The notes below the pieces were generated by a model. It was given only the letters and a program-made list of their open reading frames with translations. It was not told the origin of the DNA and made no database searches. A program made the position numbers and the translations under genes. This document shows positions 54,403-64,000 of a stretch of DNA of 64,000 nt, one piece after another. Each line of letters starts with the position of its first letter. Position 1 is the first letter of the stretch. Source of the DNA: Chlorella sorokiniana (Eukaryota > Chlorophyta > Trebouxiophyceae > Chlorellales > Chlorellaceae); the NCBI GenBank assembly GCA_025917655.1, contig CP084613.1, positions 2,916,001-2,980,000 of the forward strand, written 5' to 3'.

Positions 54403-56307
54403 ATGGCGCGGTGCACACACAGCCCAAGCGGCAGCCTGGTTCGGCCAGCAGCCAAACGCCCGCGGCTGGTTGTTTGTGCGGCAAAACTCAGCCAACAAGC
54501 CGATATATATGTGGTTGGAGCAGGAGCAGCGGGGCTGACATCCGCGTACTTTGCCGCTGTCAGCGGGGCCAAGGTGCGGCGTCGCGGTCCGCTGCCACTG
54601 TTCTGACAGGTTGCCACGCCATTTAGTAGCGTCTGCATGAACCGCGCAACGTTCAAGCTCATCACTGCAGGTGCAAGTGCTGGAGAAAATGGAGGAGGCG
54701 GGGAAGAAGATATTGATCAGCGGCGGCACCCGGTGCAACGTTCTGCCCGGGGATGTGGACCTCCAGCGCGACTTTGTCACAGAAAGCAGCCAGTCGGCAC
54801 TGCGAGCAGTGTTCAGGTGGTCAACCAGACGGCGCGCCTTGCTGCATGCACGCATACGCAGCGCCTGCTTTGCTCGCAGCGGTGCAGCCTGGTCGGCCGA
54901 GCGGTGCAGGTGGCTGTGGGCGTGGCAGTGCTGGTGGGCGGGTGTTGCCGCCCCAGCCACTTCATGGCGCCCCACGCCCACCCTCTCCACGCAGTTCCTG
55001 GTCCCTGGACGACTGCGAGTACTGGCTGTCTGATCCGCGCCAGGTGGGGGTGCGGCTGGCGCTGGAGGCAGACACCAACAAGCTCTTCCCCGTCTCCAAC
55101 TCCGCCGAGGAGGTGCGCGACAGGCTGGTGGCGGCCTGCCGCGCAGCGGGCGTGCGCTTCGCCTTTGGCGCCGGCCTGGCCGGCATGCAGCGCCGCGACG
55201 ACGGCGCCTGGCGCCTGGAGCTCAGCGACGGGGCGCGGTGGAGGGGGCGCGCCGTGTCGTGCTGGCCACCGGGGCCTGTCGTTCCCGGCTGGGCACGACG
55301 GGCGACGGGTACCAGCTGCTGACGCAGCATGGGCACGAGCTGGCGGAGCCGTACGCCGCGCTGACGCCGCTGACGGGGCGCCACCCAGGCGGGCAGCAGC
55401 TGGCGGGCATCTCGCTGTACGACACGCGCCTGGCGGCGCTGGCAGATGGCGGCGGCGGCGGCGGGCGCAAGAAGGGTGCGGCGCGGCAGGCGCAGCGCAC
55501 CTCCATGCTCTTCACCCACCGCGGCTACTCGGGCCCCGCTGTGCTGGACCTCAGCCATCTGGCGGTGCGCGCGGCTGAGCGGGCGAGGCGCCGCCGCAGC
55601 TGCGCGTGCAGTGGACGGGGGCGGGGCGGAGGAGTGGGAGGCGCGGCTGCAGGAGGGAGGCGCGCAGCTGGTGCCCAGCCTGCTGCGGCGGGAGGGCGTG
55701 CCGCAGCGCTTGGCCGAGGCGCTCTGTGGCGAGGCTGGGGTCCCGCTCGACAGGTGTGTGTGTGTGCGTGTTTGTGTGGGTGGGGGCGAGGCAGGGGGCG
55801 TGATGTGTAACGCCATCCCTTGCACCCAGCCTGGTTGCATCAGCACGACGGCGGCTCATGCACAGCGTTGCTGAACAAGCGCCGAGTCCCCTCCGCTTGT
55901 CCTACCCGCAGGAAGCTGTCTGAGCTGCGCAAGGGCGAGCGGGCGGCGCTGGTGGACGCTCTCACGCGCTACGTGCTGCCCGTAGCCGGCCACGAGGGTT
56001 ATGCCAAGGCGGAGGTGACGGGGGCGGCGTGCCCCTCAACCAGCTGTCGGCAGCCACCATGGAGAGCCGGCTGCTGCCAGGCATCTATGTCTGCGGCGAG
56101 CTGGTGGACGTGTTTGGCAGGATTGGAGGTGAGTGGCCGCCTCCAATGGGCGGACAGGGGCCCCTGCTCCGCGCGCGCCAACCTACAGCTGCTGCTGCCC
56201 CTGCCTCCCAACCGTTGCCAGGTTACAACTTTTGGTGGGCCTGGGTGTCTGGGAGGCTGGCAGGCCTCTCTGCAGCAGAAGCAGCGGCAGGAGATGGAGA
56301 GCGATGA
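54403..56307 (+). CDS. YhiN/HI0933-family FAD-dependent oxidoreductase
   Basis: Flavoprotein of the HI0933 family (bacterial YhiN), whose substrate is unknown. ATG 54403 gives a basic, Ser-containing leader (MARCTHSPSGSLVRPAAKRP) likely to target the plastid. The FAD-binding Rossmann motif follows: IYVVGAGAAGLTSAYFAAVS. Family signature LEKMEEAGKKILISGGTRCN comes next, then SWSLDDCEYWLSDPRQVGVR, NKLFPVSNSAEEVRDRLVAA and VVLATGACRSRLGTTGDGYQ. The insertion domain follows, with HELAEPYAALTPLTG and FTHRGYSGPAVLDLSHLAVR. The C-terminal Rossmann closure is ESRLLPGIYVCGELVDVFGR and GGYNFWWAWVSGRLAG. Ends AAAGDGER at TGA 56305-56307. Frame slips are likely near 55240, 55590 and 56025. Confidence 0.9.
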
Positions 56308-56407
56308 CGTGGGCGAGAGGCGGGCGTAGTGCTGGCCAGCGCTGCAGTGCGTGCCCTTCGAATCATTGCGTGTCCCCTGTTGCCTCGCTCACTTCCATTC
56401 ATCTACC

Positions 56408-57924
56408 ATGTCTTACCGCGACGACGACCGCTACGAGCGGCGAGACAGGGATGACAGGGGCGGGGGCTATCGCGGGGGTGATGACCGTGGTGGCGGCAGC
56501 GCCCGCGACCCGCCAACCGGTTGCTCCTTGCTGATCCGCAATCTGGCCAACGACGCGACGTGAGTTTAGTTTGTGTCATGCAGCTGTGCAGGCGGGCGAT
56601 GCCTGCACTTAAGAAGAGTGTTGGACGTGGATAGTGCAATTGTGCCGTAGGTGGTGTCGAACAGCTGGCTTGTGGGGGCCATCACTTCCCGCCCTCCCCC
56701 GTGCCGCCTGCAGCGTGGAAGACGTGCGCTATGCTGCTGAGAAGTATGGACGCGTGAAAGATGTGAGGAATCCGCGATAGCTTTAGTCGAACAGGGTTGC
56801 TGTCAATTGCGCCGCTCCACTCAACGCAGCTTCTGCTCACGGTGCCCCAGGCTGCTCAATCGTGCCCACAATGCTGTTGCGTCTCTTTAGGTATACATCC
56901 CCAAGGACTATTACACTGGCCGTCCACGCGGCATCGCTTTCATTGAGGTACGTTGGGCAAGCTTTGCGCGCCTCCGCTTGGGTGCTCCATACCCTACCTG
57001 GCTCTCAGCCAGCCGTCTGTCCCGGTGCAGTTTGATGATCGCCGTGACGCTGAAGATGCCAAGTATGGGCTGGATCGCTCCGTGCTGGGTGGCATGGAGG
57101 TGTCCGTGCAGTTTGCCATGCGCGGTCGTCGTCGCCCCTCTGGCGGCGGCGGCGGCGGTGGCGGCGGCTATGGAGGTGCGTTCAGTGTTTTTGCATGCTT
57201 ACCTGGCGTGCGCAGCAGGCAGGCAGTCTGCCATGTTTCAAAAATACTCAGCAATACTCTTTGCCTGCCTTATTACGCTGGCCGCAGGTGGCTATGGTGG
57301 CGGTGGCTACGGTGGGGGAGGTGAGCTGCCGGAAAGATGGCAAGCTGCTGGAAAGATGGCAAGCTGCCACACAGCAGTGCTGATAGCAGCAGCAGCTGGC
57401 GCTTGGCATGGGCGCTTCAACTCACACTCTCTTGGCTGCAGGTGGCTCCCGCGGCGGCTATGGCGGCGGTTACGGCGGCGGCCACCGTGGGCGCAGCCGC
57501 TCCCCAGGCGCCGCTCCGCTCCCGCTCCCGCTCCCGGGACAGGCGCCGCTCTCGCAGCCGCAGCCGGGATGGCCGCCGGCGCCGCAGCTACAGCCGCAGC
57601 CGCTCTCGCAGCCGGCGCCGGGACAGCCGCAGCAGGAGCCCGGCGCGCTCCGCTTCCAGGCACGTGTGATCCATGTGGCCCTCGCATGTGGCAGCACCTT
57701 TTGCAGTTGTTGCGCAAGTAGAAGAGGGTTGCCGCTTCACCGCGCCCCTGCTGGCCCTTTGCAGGTCCCCGGCGCGCTCCCGCTCCCGCTCCCGCTCTCC
57801 GCCCCGCCGCTCTCGCTCGGCCTCCCCTGCCAGGAGCCGGAGCCGCTCTCCACGCAAGAGCCGCAGCCGCAGCCCCAGCCCCAGCCGCCGCAGCAAGTCC
57901 AAGACCCCTGAGCGTTCGCAGTAG
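56408..57924 (+). CDS. SR splicing factor, SCL/SC35-like
   Basis: Pre-mRNA splicing factor with one RRM and an Arg/Ser tail. ATG 56408 opens a charged, Gly-rich head (MSYRDDDRYERRDRDDRGGG), as in plant SCL proteins. The RRM spans exons to about 57135: RNP2 SLLIRNLAND, then AEKYGRVKDVYIPKDYYTGR, RNP1 RGIAFIEF and DAKYGLDRSVLGGMEVSVQF. A Gly-rich linker (GGGGGGYGG) and an RS domain follow (SRSRSRDRRRSRSRSRDGRR, SRSPPRRSRSASPARSRSRS), ending SKSKTPERSQ at TAG 57922-57924. The frame between the Gly-rich and RS parts shifts near 57505, probably an indel in repetitive coding sequence. The last intron (57660-57764) appears to be GC-AG. A 19-base duplication lies in an intron. Confidence 0.93.
57331..57368. 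repeat. 19-bp tandem duplication
   Basis: ggaaagatggcaagctgct is repeated once with a single mismatch at the end. It starts just after a possible donor in an intron of the SR gene. Confidence 0.85.
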
Positions 57925-58552
57925 GGGGCTCAGCTGCCTTGGGGTTGGCCCTTCCCCACTGCATGGGGCAACGCGCTGCCTGTGTGCATGGAGGTGACAG
58001 CCGGCCTGGGGCTGGCGTTCGAGGTGTAGATGAGGATGGCACATGATGTTATGAGGCAGCCAGTGCCTAGGTAAACAACTGCTCTCGCCAGGCAATTACT
58101 TCTCCACTGTCTGTTGTTTTCTCGTAAGGGGGATGCTGGCCAGAGCCGTGCTTTCCTGCTGGTAGCAATGCAGGGCATGATGCCTGTCGAGTGCCTGATG
58201 CCGATGCCGGGTCCGCCTTGATGCTTGATGCCTTGATGCGATGGCCCACACGGGTTTCGATGGCTTGACGGCTGAAGGCAGGGGCGGCCCAAGCTGCGAG
58301 CTCTGGCCTACCCTGGGTGCTCCTGCATTGCCTGGTGTAACACTTGTCATACAAGGCAAAACACAGGGTTGGGCATGATTGCAGTGCAGACCAACAATTC
58401 AGGCAGATTTCATGATGGGAGATGTGGTAACAAAATACAAGTAAGAACTGTAAGGAGCTAGAGCAGAACAGCCGGTTGGTTTGTCTGTAAGGGCAGGTGC
58501 ATGGTCGTGCAAGGCGGGCAGCAGCAGAGGGCCTGCTGCCTTGCTGCAGGGA
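57925..58552. other. convergent intergenic stretch
   Basis: 3' regions of the SR gene (+) and the molybdopterin-binding-domain gene (-). Around 58170-58250 GATGCC/TTGATGC words recur. A plus-strand TGTAA near 58337 could end a long SR 3' UTR. No gene is seen. Confidence 0.4.
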
Positions 58553-59890
58553 TCACGCGGCCAGGGTGAATGTGTCGGGCAGCGCTGCCTCCACCGCCTC
58601 CACCGCCTTGTCCAGCGCGCCTGCGTCGCGGCTCTCAAACTGCAGCTTCACGCGGTACGGCACCCGGCTGGCGTCTGACTCCCAGGACGTGTTGGGGTAG
58701 GAGCCAATGCGCACGCGGGGTGCAGCGCAGCCACAGAGCTCAGCTTCAGCGCCAAGTCGCCTGGCGAGCAGGAGGGCAGGAGCGGGGTGGGGTGGGCGGG
58801 TGTGGGGGAGCGCAGGCGTGGGCAGGTATTCCCCACACCGCCGTGGGGCGCCTGCCAGCGCAGCACGGCAGGCCCACCTTCTCCCAGGTTTGAGTAGAGC
58901 ACGCGTGTGTGGGCAGCGGGGCCCTTGAACCGCCCCGCATGCGCCTCCACCATCTGCTGGAAGAGGCGCGGGATGCCCGGCAGAATGAAGGTGCGCTCAA
59001 TCACCACCAGCGGCACCCACAGCCCTGGGGTGAAGAGCACCTCCACGCCAACTGCAGCACAGGGGCGGGTGGGATGGGGTGTGGGGGATGGCTTTGGGAA
59101 GGAGCACAGCGCGTGTCTTGCGGCAGCTGCGGCAGCTCGCAGTATGCTGGCTGGCTGAGCCGGGCCGCGGTGCGCCCGCGTTGCCTTACCGTCGCTGGGC
59201 AGGCGGGCCATGCGCAGGCGCGCCTCGTTCAGCTCCACCCCTCGCTGGCTGTAGTGCTGGGCCATGCGCTCCACGGTGGGCTGGTGCAGGTGCAGCTCTG
59301 CGCCGTATGCGGCGGCGATGCTTTCGTACGTGATGTCGTCGTGGGTGGGCCCGATGCCGCCGCTGGTGAACACAAAGCCGTCTGGGCCCACACGCTCCCG
59401 CAGGCGCAGCACCGTCTCCACGATGTCGCGCTTGCAGTCTGGCACAAACTCGGCGCGCACCAAGTCCACGCCGCGGCTGTGCAGCAGCTTGGCAAGGAAG
59501 GGCGTGTTGCAGTCGGCGATGCTCCCCGTCAGCACCTCGTCGCCAATCACCACCATGGCCGCCTTGGGGGCCTCCGTGTCGGCTGCAGCAGCTGCAGCTA
59601 CATAGGTGCGGGTGGCCCAGGCAGCGCAGCCTCTTGTGGGGGCCTGGGCAGCTGCATCAAGGAGCGGCCGTGCAGGCGGCGCGGCGGAGGGGCCGCGAAC
59701 CTGCGCTGGGAAGTGGGATGCTGGTTTACACACCGTGCCAATGTTATTTGGGCTTTATAATTCTCTGTTCTGGTGGGCAAGCGCCTTGCACACACCTGCT
59801 GGGCGGCGACCGTCGCCGCGGCGTTTCGGCACACAGCCCCCTCACAAAGGCCCGTGAAAGTGTCGCGAACAACATGTTGTGCACATTGCA
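58553..59890 (-). CDS. molybdopterin-binding (MoaB/CinA-type) domain protein, FLAD1 N-terminus-like
   Basis: Matches the MPTb domain at the N-terminus of animal FLAD1 and of CinA. Conserved pieces: MVVIGDEVLTGSIADCNTPF, LAKLLHSRGVDLVRAEFVPD, VFTSGGIGPTHDDITYESIA, AAYGAELHLHQPTVERMAQ, VVIERTFILPGIPRLFQQMV and VRIGSYPNTSWESDASRVPY. It ends AALPDTFTLAA at TGA 58555-58553. No FAD-synthetase (PAPS reductase-like) domain follows, so it is stand-alone. The open frame at 59733 begins with GTG; a better model starts at ATG 59890 (or 59905) with an exon ending CAGCAG|GTGTGT that joins in phase to an acceptor before VRGPSAAPPARPLL. The resulting leader is Ala/Arg-rich and plastid- or mitochondrion-like. 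One frame slip near 58735 precedes the last 60 residues. Reaction unknown. Confidence 0.85.
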
Positions 59891-60115
59891 TATGGTGGGG
59901 GCACATGCTATGCTGTTTTTTCAATCAGGGGCGTGGTACAGGGTACCGCAAGACTGCCAAGCCCGGCTGCAAGGCCCCATTCCGGCAGCCGGCCGATCTC
60001 AGCGTCCAGCATTCGATCAATCGGTACCAACCTGAACACTGGACAATTCAATAGCCTCTCGCGGGGACCTTGCAATCGCTTCGATCGCGGCTTGGCAGGC
60101 GCGATCGAAGGCGTG
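59891..60115. promoter_or_regulatory. divergent promoter region
   Basis: About 225 bases between the MPTb-domain gene (-) and OST48 (+). No clear motif is seen. Confidence 0.35.
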
Positions 60116-62340
60116 ATGATGCGCCTGGCATCGCTTCTGCTGGCTGCCACGCTGCTAAGCGGATTGGCAGCAACCCAGGCCGCCGAGCAGCGGCGCGTCT
60201 TGGTGCTGTTGAACGATCCGGCGCTGGAGCAGAGTCACAGCACGTTCTTGAAGTCACTGGAGAGTCGGGGATACCAGGTCACCATCAAGCCCATCACCGA
60301 CAAGGCGCTGCAGCTCAAGAGCTGGGATGACTGGCTGTTCGACAAGTTGATCATTTTTGGTTCCAACAACGGTGAGTTGCCGGCCCCTGCAGTCACGGAC
60401 AAGCAGCCAGGCAGGCCGCAGTTTGTCGCTGGCGGCAGCAGCCCTTGCGCCACAGCAACTGCGCAGCTCGTTGCCCACCAGCGTTTCATGCCTGGGGCCC
60501 TGCCTGCATCACCTGCTTGTGTGGTACACTCGCCGCAGAGCTGGGCGGCGCCATTGACGTGGGCCAGGTGGTTGAGTTTGTGGACGCGGGGCGCGATGTG
60601 CTGCTGGCCGTGGACTCCGGGCGAGCGAGGAGCTGCGAGAGCTGGCTCAGGAGCTGGGCATCGACATAGACGCGAGGTAGGCAGGGGAGGGGCGGGAAGT
60701 GCGGCGCACCAGGCATGGTCTGTGGTTGGAGGCAGCGTGCAACAAGGGGCGCTGGCCTGGGGCGGGCGCGAAGCCCCGCGTCCAGTGCCAGCTGCTGCTG
60801 CATGCCCCGAGGCATGCCCCCCCTCCACACACACACACACACGTCGTGCTGTCGCAACGTGTGCAGCGGCAACGCCGTGATCGACCATTTTGAGTACGAC
60901 GGCAGCTTTGGGGCGGAGGACCACGCAGCGGTGCTGGCCAGTCACGCTGTGCAGTCTGCGGCGGTGCTGCCAGGCGGCCTCAGCGGGCCCGTGCTCTTCC
61001 GCGGCATCGGCCTGTCGGTGGCACCGGAGAGCGAGACGGTGGGGCAGCTGCTGGCATCTTTGCGTGGGGCTTGTGGCAGGCATGCGATATGCTGATGGCT
61101 TGCTGCCCTTCCAAGAGCGCATGTGTTGTGGGTGCTGCCTGCGCATGCCAGCTGGCCGTATGATGCTGCTCTGCTTGCAGGCCTTCCTGGCCCTCACCGC
61201 CTCCCCCACCGGCTACAGCGGCAAGCCCGGCGCGGCGCAGACGGATGCCAAGCTGGCAGGCTCAGCGCTGGGCTTGGTGGCTCTGGCGCAGCAGCGCAAC
61301 AATGCGCGTGTGGCGGTGGCCGGCTCCATCCACATGTTCTCAAACGAGGCCTTTGGGGCGCAGGCCACCGGCCGCGCAGGGGAGAGGTGCGGGCGCAGCC
61401 GCACAAGCAGGCTGCTGAATTTAGGCTGGTGCCCTGTGCTCTGTGCCTGGCCCAGCTCCCGCCCGAGGCAGCGCATGCCGCGGTGCTCACCCGCGCTGTG
61501 CGCCGCCTGCAGCCGCGGCGCCGTCGCCAACCGCGCCTTGTGCGAGGCGGTCAGCAAGTGGGCCTTCCAGGAGCGGGGCGTGCTGCGGGCCAGCGGGCTG
61601 AGCCACCGCGTGGTGTCGGGGCGGAGCCGGGGGCGGTGCGCCCGAGCGGTACCGCATAAACGACGAGGTGGAGTTCAGCGTCGACATACAGGAGTGCAGC
61701 GACGGGGCGTGCGGGGCGTACAAGTGAGCGTGGGCCGGCTTGCAGGGCGCACAGCCGCGCCTGCATGCATGCTTCCCGTGAGCCTGGCCGAAGCGTCCTG
61801 GCCCCTGACTGCATGCCAGCACTCACACGTGCCCCGGCCTGGGCCCCCTGGTTGCTGCGCAGGGCGTCTGACGTCCAGGTGGAGCTGCGCATGCTGGACC
61901 CGTATGTGCGCACCTCGCTGTCCCACGACGGCGCCGGCGGCTTCTCGGCGGTGGTCAAGGTGCCTGACGTGTACGGCGTGTTCAAGTGGCGGCTGGACTA
62001 CCGCCGCCTGGGCTACTCGTACATTGAGCTCACGGGTGGGTGGGGTGCGTGCGTGCGCATCGTGTTGCCCGAGTTACACTGGGAAGAAGGGCGAGGCTGT
62101 TCGTGGCATGACTGACCACGTGTCTGGCTGGCCGCATGATCTGTCCATGCGCCGCCAACACCGCAGCCCCTTGCCTTGCCGCGCCCCCGCCCCGCCCCCG
62201 CAGAGACGGTGCCCATCCGCCCCTTCAAGCACCACGAGTACGAGCGCTTCATCGTGCAAGCCTACCCGTACTACGCCTCGGTGGGCTCCATGATGGCGGG
62301 CTTCACCGCCCTCGCCCTCCTCTTCCTGTACACCCGCTGA
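60116..62340 (+). CDS. DDOST: oligosaccharyltransferase subunit OST48 (DDOST/WBP1)
   Basis: Type I ER membrane subunit of the oligosaccharyltransferase that transfers the lipid-linked glycan to Asn. ATG 60116 (MMRLASLLLAATLLSGLAAT) is a signal peptide cut near QAAEQRR. Luminal landmarks: RVLVLLNDPALEQSHSTFLK, YQVTIKPITDKALQLKSWDD, WLFDKLIIFGSN, VVEFVDAGRDVLLAVDSG, IDHFEYDGSFGAEDHAAVLA, GLVALAQQRNNARVAVAGSI and HMFSNEAF. Then come RYRINDEVEFSVDIQECSDG, VQVELRMLDPYVRTSLSHDG and DVYGVFKWRLDYRRLGYSYI. The end has HHEYERFIVQAYPYYAS and the membrane span VGSMMAGFTALALLFLYTR, then TGA 62338-62340. One missing G near 60620 (SGASEELRELAQELG) and a slip near 61630 break the frame. An AC microsatellite lies in an intron at 60826-60842. 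Confidence 0.93.
60826..60842 (+). repeat. short (AC)n microsatellite
   Basis: AC run about 20 bases upstream of a splice acceptor in an OST48 intron. Confidence 0.85.
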
Positions 62341-62430
62341 AGGCGGCATCGGTGCTGGCCTGCTGTCGCGAGGCGTAGCTGTGGCCGACGTGCACTTCCT
62401 TTTGCCCTCAGGCCATGCTCTTTGCTGGCT

Positions 62431-63871
62431 TCAAGAAAGTGCAAGGCAGTGGTGGCCAGCCGTTCGTCCCAAACATAACATGCTGAGGAGCGGCGGGCGT
62501 TGGATGCAGCATTCGATCCCGCTGCCGTCAACGCATTTGATGCTCCGCACTGCCATGTTGCCCACCAGCAGCGCCCACACTTTGCAAGGCATCCTCCTGG
62601 TCAAACCCGCGCTGGCTGCCCCCCCCTCCTTCTCAAAGGACAGCACGTTTTCCAGCTGCGATTTGTGCGTGGGGGTTGCATTGCGAGAGTGAGTGCGCCA
62701 GATGAACTGCAGCAGCATCCACCCTGTCTCTCTGGGTGCCGCAACCCCGGCAAGCTCACCTGTGGCATGAGATCCTCGCTGGGCACGCTGCGCAGCTGAT
62801 GTACCTGCAGGTGTTGAGGTGATGCGGCATGCGGCAGGCATGCACCCACCATGTTGGCGACCTTGCAGAACCGCTGCCAGCTGCGGACCTGTGACCGCAC
62901 GGCTCCCCTCACCTCTGCCGCTTCCTTCCTCAGAGTTGCCTTGGCACTAGCCTGCACTGCCGGGTCAGCACTCACACGAGCCAGACGCTGGCTGCGGGTC
63001 AAAGGAGCACAGAGGCGGGGCAGTGGGATCGCCCGCTGGACATCGGTTGAAACTTCGGCGCACTTGGGAGCGAGTTGCCCAGTTTCCCTGCAACCAGCGC
63101 ACCTGACCCGCGACTGCAGACCGGCCACCGCCTGAGCGTCCACCTCGTCACGACTCAGGTAGGACTGCATGGACGTGCGGCCCAGGGCGGGCGCGCCGCT
63201 GGCGCTGGGCGGCAGAGGCGGGCGGGCGGCTGAGGGCGGCATCTGAGGGCGGGATGTCGTGCCGGATGGACCGCCAACTGGGCTGAAGGGGGGGACATGG
63301 CAGCACAAGCTGTGCGTATCAGGCTAGAGTAGCTTGTAACACTTTGGATCTGATCTTGTGCACGTGCCTGCTTCCTCCCTGTGTGCAGCCCCCGCACCAC
63401 AAGTGCGCTCAATGCAAACCTGCTGCCCTGCTGGCGCGCTTCCGCCTCCACCCGCTGGCCGCCTTGCTGCCGCTTGTCAGGCGTGCTCCCGGGGAACAAG
63501 GACTTCATATAGCTGCGCCTCTCCACCACTTGGAGGGTTGCTGGTCTTGCTGAAAACTTTGGCTCCTGGCTCCAGATTGGGCTTTGGGCTTAAAACAAGG
63601 AGGGTGCGTGCGGGTGAATGTCTTCCCGCTGTCTGGACTGGCAACGACGGATTAAGGTTGACTAATGAGTGAAATTGGCCCTGTGCTGATATGAAAGCTT
63701 GGCGGCGGAGCGCCGGCGCCGTGCAGAACGCGCGCCAGCATGGCAGTCGATACCCCATCCCTTTCCCCAATCTCTCCCCCTATGAGCCATCACGGCATTC
63801 CTGCAGTTCACACGACATGTGGGATGGACTAGACAGGCTCTCAAGGGCGCTGGGGGAGCCGTCTTCTCCAT
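62431..63871 (-). CDS. possible gene of unknown function
   Basis: Several minus-strand blocks chain in phase across plausible introns: a block with SYMKSLFPGSTPDKRQQGGQ (about 63530-63430); one with ARPPLPPSASGAPALGRTSM, then QSYLSRDEVDAQAVAGLQSR (about 63290-63105); SQRLARVSADPAVQASAKAT, then LRKEAAEVRGAVRSQVRSWQ (about 63000-62850); HQLRSVPSEDLMPQ (about 62800); and LENVLSFEKEGGAASAGL (from about 62660). The third and fourth blocks read as a charged helix. A possible start is MEKTAPPAPLR at 63871, but its join to the next block is not shown. The last block runs in lower-GC sequence to TGA 62433-62431 and may be partly UTR. I recognise no family. Exon structure is uncertain. Confidence 0.4.
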
Positions 63872-64000
63872 CGTGCTGGCCCTGCGCTGGTTTCATGCTC
63901 AATTCATAAAACCGGCAGGTTCTTTTGTGACTGACAGCCTCCTTCGATCGCTGGAAGAGAGTATAAAGGTGACCGGCGTTGTGTCGAAAACCTTCGCCTT
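63872..64000. other. right edge
   Basis: AT-richer edge. A GAGTATAAAGG run near 63959 resembles a plus-strand TATA box and may belong to a gene starting beyond the window. Confidence 0.3.

Noticed and set aside
26141-62340. A secretory-pathway gene cluster (TAP-like, COG8, copper ATPase, EMC1, p47 adaptor, OST48)
   Set aside because: The genes are interleaved with condensin, splicing and flavoprotein genes, lie on both strands, and belong to unrelated complexes. Chance neighbourhood of housekeeping genes explains it.
1935-62340. Treating the frame-slipped genes as pseudogenes
   Set aside because: The slips affect essential single-copy genes (TOP3B, CAP-G, OST48, EMC1) while splice sites and motifs on both sides stay intact. 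Assembly indels explain this better than decay.
1-64000. Transposons, virus-like elements, CRISPR arrays, tRNA or rRNA genes
   Set aside because: I looked for terminal repeats, transposase or reverse-transcriptase motifs, regular spaced repeats and tRNA T-loop words. I found only short microsatellites and two-copy tandem repeats.

Overview
The window looks like nuclear DNA of a green alga, most likely a trebouxiophyte of the Chlorella/Micractinium/Auxenochlorella kind. It is strongly GC-rich. Its genes are broken by many short introns (mostly GT...CTGCAG) and packed with a few hundred bases or less between them. The proteins are typical of the green lineage: an ACX4-type acyl-CoA oxidase, an OEP61/TPR7-type TPR protein, a plant-type G-patch protein and an SCL-type SR protein. 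I see no rRNA, tRNA, CRISPR array, integrase, transposase or virus-like element.

Left third (1-22 kb): the 3' part of a PH-domain gene (+); ACX4-like acyl-CoA oxidase (-); a small orphan gene (+); two uncharacterised membrane proteins (-,-); a G-patch protein (+); DNA topoisomerase 3-beta (-); a helical-repeat protein (+); and 8-oxoguanine DNA glycosylase OGG1 (-).

Middle (22-43 kb): an OEP61-like TPR protein with a C-terminal membrane anchor (+); a TAP-like half ABC transporter (+); Golgi tether subunit COG8 (-); condensin subunit CAP-G (+); and a P1B-type copper ATPase with three heavy-metal-binding domains (-).

Right third (44-64 kb): EMC1 (-); an RCC1-repeat protein (+); a TPR protein with a lumen-type leader (-); a p47/PUX-type Cdc48 adaptor with UBA, SEP and UBX domains (+); a YhiN/HI0933-type flavoprotein (+); an SR splicing factor (+); a molybdopterin-binding-domain protein like the FLAD1 N-terminus (-); OST48 of the oligosaccharyltransferase (+); and a weakly supported unknown gene (-).

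These are mostly unrelated housekeeping genes. Several serve the secretory pathway (COG8, copper ATPase, EMC1, p47 adaptor, OST48) and three serve genome maintenance (TOP3B, OGG1, CAP-G), but nothing indicates they act as a cluster. Two window-wide patterns stand out. Gene direction alternates more than chance predicts. Conserved exons also change reading frame repeatedly where there is no room for an intron, usually at G/C runs, which is best read as small indel errors in the assembly. Gene spans below run from the inferred start codon to the inferred stop and include introns. Exon borders were set by eye from reading frame, homology and splice motifs.
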